Shown: positions 59,476 through 64,000 of the stretch, piece by piece
Position numbering within the stretch: position 1 is the first letter of the stretch
Layout of the letters: every line of letters begins with the position of its first letter
NCBI GenBank assembly: GCA_008680965.1
Contig: NAKE01000001.1
Span: 744,001 to 808,000 of the forward strand
Source: Collinsella aerofaciens
Lineage (GTDB): Bacteria > Actinomycetota > Coriobacteriia > Coriobacteriales > Coriobacteriaceae
DNA: 64,000 nt
Direction of reading: 5' to 3'
Program-made: the position numbers and the translations under genes
Notes under the pieces: generated by a model
Told to the model about the DNA's origin: nothing
Databases searched by the model: none
Seen by the model: the letters and a program-made list of their open reading frames with translations, nothing else

Positions 59476-60939
59476 CTACTCGTCGCGCTTTTCCTCGTGG
59501 CGAGCGGCAGCCCGCGCATCGTGGATGCCCTTGATTGCAGCATGGCGGGCGGTGCGAGCATCGTGCATGGCGTCGCGCGCCTCAGCGGCCGTGGCCTTGG
59601 CAGAGCGCAGCTTGGCGGCCAAGTCGGGGTTGGTCTCGGCAACCGCGGCGATCGTGGGGCCGTCGAGCTCCTCTTGCGTGGGCTCGGCCAAAAAGTCGAT
59701 AGCATACTGGGCGGCCACCATGGAGCCCTTTGCCAGCACGGTCTCGTCAATCTTGTAGAAGCAAGAATGTTGGGCGTACGTGGCGCCAATCTGGGGGTTG
59801 CGCGTGCCAACAAAGGCGAGCACGCCCGGCACGCGGCGCAGGTACTCCGAGAAGTCCTCGCCCGAAAGCGTGCCGCGATAATGGCCTTCGCCCGCGGGGC
59901 CCAAGCACTTGACCACGGCCTGACGACAACGCTCGCTCGAGGCGACGTCGTTTTCGACCTTGTAGTTGGCGATGGTGTAGTCGGTAAGTTCGGCCTCTGC
60001 GCCCAGGGCTGCCGCGGTGTGCTCCACGATGCGGCGCATAAGCTCGGGCATTTCCTCGTGCGTCTTGTCGCCATAGGTGCGCACCGTGCCGGCGAGGTAG
60101 GCCGTGCCGGCGATAACGTTGCGCGCGGTGCCGCCGTGCAGCTCGCCGACGGTGATGACAGCCGGCTCGTAGGGGCTGATCTCGCGCGAGACGATGGTCT
60201 GCAGGGCGTTGACGATCTCGGCAGCCACCATAACGGCGTCGTGGCCGCGCTGGGGCATGGCGCCATGGCACGAGGTGCCGCGGACATCGATGCGGAACCA
60301 GTCGGTGTTTGCCATGCGCGGGCCGGGCTCACAGCTCACGGTGCCGGCGTCGACTTCGCTCCAGATATGCGCGGCGTAGGCACCATCGACGCCGTCGAGC
60401 ACGCCCGTGCCGATCATGAGCTTGGCGCCCTGGCCGTTTTCCTCGCTGGGCTGGAAGACGATGCGGACCTCGCCGTGGATGTCGTCGGTCATATGGCGCA
60501 GGATCTGCAGCGTGCCGAGCATCATGGCGATGTGGCAGTCGTGGCCGCAGGCGTGCATGCAGCCCTCGTTGACGCTGGCAAACTCCTCGCCGGTCTGCTC
60601 GGTAACGGGCAGGGCGTCGATGTCGGCGCGCAGTAGGATACGGCGGCGCGGCGTGCCGTCCTCGCGATAGGCGTCGGGCGCGGTGCCGCGAAGGGTCGCC
60701 ACCAGGCCCGTCTTGAGGGGACGCTCGTAGGGGATATTCATGGCGTCGAGCTGGTTGGCGATGTCGGAGGTCGTGCGCTCCTCGGCAAGGCTCAACTCCG
60801 GGTGCTTATGGAAGTGGCGGCGCTGCTTGATGATGTAGGGCTCAAACTCGGTGGCGATATCTCGGATGGCCGCGGTGACATCGTCTGCCGCGCGAGCCTC
60901 GGTCGCCGCCATAATCTGCTGTGCCTTGGTCTTCGTCAT
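59476..60939 (-). CDS. M20-family amidohydrolase with helical C-terminal extension
   Basis: A metal-dependent hydrolase of the M20D group (N-acyl amino acid or aminoacyl hydrolases), 487 residues. It shows RRHFHKHPELSLAEERT, the metal site MHACGHDCHIAMMLG, FQPSEENGQGAKLMI with the catalytic Glu pair, the dimerisation lid ISPYEPAVITVGELHGGTARNVIAG, and GTLSGEDFSEYL. The last 65 residues or so are an Ala/Arg/Asp-rich helix absent from typical members. ATG 60939 follows AAGGAG at a long 11-base spacing; the frame open to 61890 runs through the opposite gene. Divergent from the YtcJ-like gene. Confidence 0.88.
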   Translation of the reverse strand: MTKTKAQQIMAATEARAADDVTAAIRDIATEFEPYIIKQRRHFHKHPELSLAEERTTSDIANQLDAMNIPYERPLKTGLVATLRGTAPDAYREDGTPRRRILLRADIDALPVTEQTGEEFASVNEGCMHACGHDCHIAMMLGTLQILRHMTDDIHGEVRIVFQPSEENGQGAKLMIGTGVLDGVDGAYAAHIWSEVDAGTVSCEPGPRMANTDWFRIDVRGTSCHGAMPQRGHDAVMVAAEIVNALQTIVSREISPYEPAVITVGELHGGTARNVIAGTAYLAGTVRTYGDKTHEEMPELMRRIVEHTAAALGAEAELTDYTIANYKVENDVASSERCRQAVVKCLGPAGEGHYRGTLSGEDFSEYLRRVPGVLAFVGTRNPQIGATYAQHSCFYKIDETVLAKGSMVAAQYAIDFLAEPTQEELDGPTIAAVAETNPDLAAKLRSAKATAAEARDAMHDARTARHAAIKGIHDARAAARHEEKRDE

Positions 60940-61107
60940 GGTCGATTTGCTCCTTGCTGGGTTGATCGCAAAATCGTACAGGCTCTCTCCAGTATGCCAC
61001 CTGCCGCTAGGGCTGGTAAAGTTGCCGTTTGCCGCTTGGGGTTTTGTAACAAGAGTGGGGGAGTACACTCGGGGGTGTTGAATTTCCTGCCAGAGATGGG
61101 GATGCCC

Positions 61108-62745
61108 ATGCAGCATATCGATCGGATTATCCGCTCCAAGAACGTCTTTACCGCGCAAGACGGCATCGATACCGCCCGCGAGCTGGCGATTGCCATCGCA
61201 GGCGACCGTATCGTCGCAGTCGGAAAGCCCGATGACGTGATTGCCGCCGCTCCCGCCGCCACGCCGGTTATCGATTACGGCGAGCAGTTTGTCTGCCCCG
61301 GTTTCCATGACGCTCATCTGCACTTCTTCCATACCTCGGTTGGCTCCTCGCCGTACATGCTCATGGATATGGGCACGTCCGAGGCGGCACTGGTGCAACA
61401 TGCGCTCGAGTTTTCCCAGGACCTGCCCGACGACGCTTGGGTTGTGACGCAGGGCTGGCGCGACTACCGCTGGGACCCGCCCGAGCATCCTAGCAAGGCG
61501 TCGCTCGATGCGGCATTCCCCGATCGTCCCTGCGTTATGTACTCGGGCGACGGCCACACGCTGTGGCTCAACAGCTGTGCACTCGAGGCGCTCGGCGTCA
61601 CGCGCGACAGCGAGCCGCCAGCGGGCGGTAGCTACGACAAGGACGCAAACGGCGAGCTCACGGGCATTGCTCACGAAGCGGCTGCCATGCAGCTGTTGCC
61701 GCGCTGCCTTGAGTGGCTGGGCGAAGATCGCACCGCAAGCGCTTACGCCGATCAAATGAGGCGCATGGCCGAGCAGGGCATCACCTCGATCTGCGACATG
61801 TCGCTCATGCCCATGCCGGGATGCGACTTTATCCGCGACGATGTCTATGACAAATTGCAGACGGCCGGCAAGCTGGGCATTCGTGCCCATCTGTTCCCCA
61901 CGCTGCTGGATGACCAGTCGCGTCTAGAAGAGCTCCAGGTACGTTACGCGAACAACGCGCTGCTTTCGGCGCCGGGTTTTAAGCAGTTCTTCGACGGCGT
62001 GTCGAGCGAACACACGGCATATCTCACCGAGCCCTATACCAATCCGCGCTTCCCGGGCGACCAGGGCCGTCTGACGGTCCCGGCTGAGCGCATGCGCAAA
62101 TTGGTTCTGGCGGCCGCGGAGCGTGGTCACACCGTGCGCATCCACGTCATCGGTGACGGTGCGATTCATGCCGCGCTGGATATCTTCGAGGAGGCCGCCG
62201 ACCTGTACGGGCTGCCCCAGCACGGCCATAACACGCTCGAGCATCTGGAGAACCTCCTGCCCGAGGACATCGATCGCTTGCGCAAGCTCAACGTGGTTGC
62301 CTCGAGCCAGCCCTGCCACATTACGCTCGACCCGGGTGGACCGGAGCGCGATCTGGGCCTTGAGCGCAGCCGCATCATGTGGCCGTTCGCAACCTATAAG
62401 CAGCGCGGCATTCGCCAAGCCTTCGGTACTGACAGCCCTATCACGCCCGTTACCAGCATGAACGTGCTCTACACGGCTATCACGCGCCAGGACCCCAAAA
62501 GCCACTGGCCCGAGGGCGGCTGGTTGCCGAGCGAGCGCATCGATGCGGCAACAGCCCTGCGCAACTACACCCTGGGCAGCGCCTATGCAGCGGGCGACGA
62601 GCAAAACCTCGGCAGCTTGGAGCCCGGCAAGTACGCCGACCTGGTAGTCCTGGACCAAAACCCGCTTACCATTGACCCCCAAGAACTCCAAGCCACCAAA
62701 GTCCAAGCCACCTACCTGGCAGGTAACTTAATCTACGAGCGCTAG
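61108..62745 (+). CDS. Amidohydrolase, YtcJ/ExoA-like
   Basis: A 545-residue metal-dependent hydrolase. The N-terminal beta domain leads to CPGFHDAHLHFF (first metal His pair); then HVIGDGAIHAAL, LEHLENLLPEDIDRL, GTDSPITPVTSMNVLY (catalytic Asp), and the C-terminal GSLEPGKYADLVVLDQNPL. The substrate is unknown; the family cleaves amides or cyclic ureas. Three in-frame ATGs (61096, 61102, 61108) are possible; 61108 best fits GGGGATG as ribosome site. Divergent from the M20 hydrolase; the 168-bp gap must hold both promoters. Confidence 0.85.
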   Translation: MQHIDRIIRSKNVFTAQDGIDTARELAIAIAGDRIVAVGKPDDVIAAAPAATPVIDYGEQFVCPGFHDAHLHFFHTSVGSSPYMLMDMGTSEAALVQHALEFSQDLPDDAWVVTQGWRDYRWDPPEHPSKASLDAAFPDRPCVMYSGDGHTLWLNSCALEALGVTRDSEPPAGGSYDKDANGELTGIAHEAAAMQLLPRCLEWLGEDRTASAYADQMRRMAEQGITSICDMSLMPMPGCDFIRDDVYDKLQTAGKLGIRAHLFPTLLDDQSRLEELQVRYANNALLSAPGFKQFFDGVSSEHTAYLTEPYTNPRFPGDQGRLTVPAERMRKLVLAAAERGHTVRIHVIGDGAIHAALDIFEEAADLYGLPQHGHNTLEHLENLLPEDIDRLRKLNVVASSQPCHITLDPGGPERDLGLERSRIMWPFATYKQRGIRQAFGTDSPITPVTSMNVLYTAITRQDPKSHWPEGGWLPSERIDAATALRNYTLGSAYAAGDEQNLGSLEPGKYADLVVLDQNPLTIDPQELQATKVQATYLAGNLIYER

Positions 62746-62836
62746 CCCCATACCCCACCCACAAGGGGCGCGTTTCAGCAACGTGCCCCTTTCTTGTTCG
62801 CACCATCCGCATCGCCATTTTGCTGTACTGACTTTT

Positions 62837-63039
62837 CTGAATGCCGGGCCCGAATTAGTTAACCTGGCTCCCGTGTGGCTCCGGAGGGGCGGGGCATAAG
62901 GTTTATCGCGAGTTCCGCACGAGCCGAAGGCCACTTAATGTGGCCTTCGTGCGAGCAGGACTGCCCGAGCAGGAAACCTTATGCCCCGCCCCTCCGGAGC
63001 CACACGGGAGCCACTGCTAAGTTATCCCCCGGCATTCAG
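62837..63039. repeat. About 200-bp nested palindrome upstream of groES
   Basis: Outer arms CTGAATGCCGGG (62837-62848) and CCCGGCATTCAG (63028-63039). Middle arms of 39 bases match perfectly (62866-62904 and 62974-63012; GGCTCCCGTGTGGCTCC.. and complement). An inner hairpin GAAGGCCAC / GTGGCCTTC lies near 62924-62948. No gene is seen in 62746-63180 apart from this structure and the groES promoter area (TTTTTTGACT, TATAAC at 63066-63090). No CIRCE sequence (TTAGCACTC) was found. Confidence 0.85.
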
Positions 63040-63180
63040 AAAATCTAAGTGCCAAAAAATAAGATTTTTTGACTCTGTGTTGTATAACCCGCCATTCGTG
63101 GGTACCATTCAACGCGTACGCAAACAAAAAGGGTTAACCCGCGCGGCATGACCGCGCGGCCCACAAAGGAGGAAACAAGC

Positions 63181-63474
63181 ATGTCGTCTTTGAAGCCGCT
63201 TGCAGATCGCGTCCTGGTCAAGCCCGACGAGGCCGAGCAGAAGACCGCTTCTGGTCTGTATATCGCCAGCAACGCTCAGGAGAAGCCGCAGCGCGGCACC
63301 ATCGTTGCCGTGGGCGCCGGCAAGGTCAACGACAAGGGTGAGCGCATCCCCATGGACGTCAAGGTTGGCGACGTTGTCATCTACGGTAAGTTCGGTGGCA
63401 ACGAGGTCAAGGTCGACGGCGAGAAGTATCTGCTCATGCGCGCCGACGACATCTACGCTGTCGTCGAGGCCTAG
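63181..63474 (+). CDS. groES: Co-chaperonin GroES
   Basis: 97 residues forming the seven-part lid of the GroEL chamber. LKPLADRVLVKPDEAEQKTASGLYIASNAQEKPQRG and GDVVIYGKFGGNEVKVDGEKYLLMRADDIYAVV are family blocks. ATG 63181 follows AAAGGAGGAAAC; the frame open from 63148 is leader. groEL follows 96 bases later. Confidence 0.96.
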   Translation: MSSLKPLADRVLVKPDEAEQKTASGLYIASNAQEKPQRGTIVAVGAGKVNDKGERIPMDVKVGDVVIYGKFGGNEVKVDGEKYLLMRADDIYAVVEA

Positions 63475-63570
63475 TCTCGTCAGAATCTCTGATTCGTCTT
63501 TGAGCGCGCTCGCCGCATAGGACTCGGAAGCGGCGACGCGAGTCACATTTCTATTGGAGGATTACCCACT

Positions 63571-64000
63571 ATGGCAAAGAACATTACGTTCAACACCGAT
63601 GCCCGCGCTAAGCTCGCAAAGGGCGTCAACACTCTGGCCGACGCCGTTACCGTCACCATGGGCCCCAAGGGCCGCTACGTTGCGCTGCAGCGCACGTTCG
63701 GTGCTCCGACCATCACCAACGACGGCGTTTCCGTCGCTAAGGAGATCGAGCTCGAGGACAACATCGAGAACATGGGCGCTCAGCTGGTGAAGGAGGTCGC
63801 CACCAAGACCAACGACACCGTTGGTGACGGCACCACCACCGCAACCCTGCTCGCCCAGGCCATCGTCAACGACGGCCTGCGCAACGTCGCCGCTGGCGCC
63901 AACCCGCTGGCCATCCGTCGCGGCATCGACAAGGCCGTCAACGCCGCCGTCGCCGAGATGAAGAAGCAGGCCAAGCCGGTCGAGACCAAGGAGCAGATCG
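63571..64000 (+). CDS. groEL: Chaperonin GroEL, 5' part (runs off the window)
   Basis: ATG 63571 follows TTGGAGG. The visible 143 residues begin AKNITFNTDARAKLAKGVN and include MGPKGRYVALQR, TNDGVSVAKEIELED and the ATP-site block GDGTTTATLLAQAI. The frame is open to base 64000. The hydrophobic apical domain and C-terminus are outside the window. Confidence 0.97.
   Translation, partial: MAKNITFNTDARAKLAKGVNTLADAVTVTMGPKGRYVALQRTFGAPTITNDGVSVAKEIELEDNIENMGAQLVKEVATKTNDTVGDGTTTATLLAQAIVNDGLRNVAAGANPLAIRRGIDKAVNAAVAEMKKQAKPVETKEQI

Noticed and set aside
59476..61890. 804-codon version of the M20 hydrolase
   Set aside because: The extra 317 codons run antisense through the YtcJ-like gene. The family start is at 60939.
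63013..63180. CIRCE or HAIR heat-shock operator upstream of groES
   Set aside because: Neither TTAGCACTC nor CTTGAGT inverted repeats were found; only a weak AAAATCT/AGATTTT pair is present.

Overview
The window looks like the chromosome of a high-GC anaerobic gut actinomycete of the Coriobacteriia, most like Collinsella. This is inferred from the gene set, protein style and codon use; I could not run a search. No rRNA, tRNA or CRISPR array was recognised. Most of the window is ordinary chromosome: short operons on both strands, closed by strong GC-rich hairpins.

Layout. 0-10 kb: a membrane-tethered XRE regulator, a phosphofructokinase, a linear-amide hydrolase, an M18 aminopeptidase, a RelB-like/PIN toxin-antitoxin pair, a D-2-hydroxyacid dehydrogenase, methionine aminopeptidase with a SEC-C zinc motif, and a radical SAM protein. 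10-20 kb: an alpha/beta hydrolase, a GGDEF-REC-HD-GYP hybrid with its Hpt partner, a polar amino-acid ABC importer followed by a PuuD-like amidotransferase, and a DXS-like enzyme. 20-28 kb: an HD protein, a CmpB-like membrane protein, amtB-glnK, a TetR/MFS pair with two matching operators, a HAD phosphatase, and an 850-bp stretch holding palindromes and a likely type I toxin. 28-34 kb: a TetR regulator and a 1593-residue BadF/HgdC-type activase.

33.8-41.6 kb is an AT-rich foreign island. It carries a divergent LysR regulator, two small Cys-rich peptide genes (7 and 5 Cys) with related starts, a radical SAM/SPASM maturase, an ABC exporter and a CPBP-like membrane protein. I read it as a biosynthetic cluster for a ribosomally made, radical-SAM-modified peptide (RiPP). 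Two insertion sequences have broken it: an IS3 element in the regulator, and an IS256 element in the SPASM domain with a perfect 8-bp target duplication. The island sits between the intact activase gene and a decayed second copy of that gene's 3' end and terminator.

42-64 kb: a DUF389 protein with an EF-hand loop, an OPT transporter, coaX, dCMP deaminase, an IS110-family element with a large non-coding right end, nifU-like, lgt, a large DUF6020-like membrane protein, yebC, an amaP/DUF2273/Asp23 operon, YitT, zinc-ribbon membrane proteins, an M20 amidohydrolase, a YtcJ-like amidohydrolase, and groES-groEL (groEL runs off the end).

A second theme is the density of intergenic palindromes. Several sequence families (CCTGCCAAAA, AGTTGCGGTGATATAG, TCTCGATCTGTAAC, TGTGACAAAGGG, ACCACCACAAAGG) recur between genes. 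Several share a GGGACAG/GGGACTG-like core near the loop, which suggests REP-like mobile hairpins. Three much longer nested palindromes lie beside pfkA, amtB-glnK and groES.
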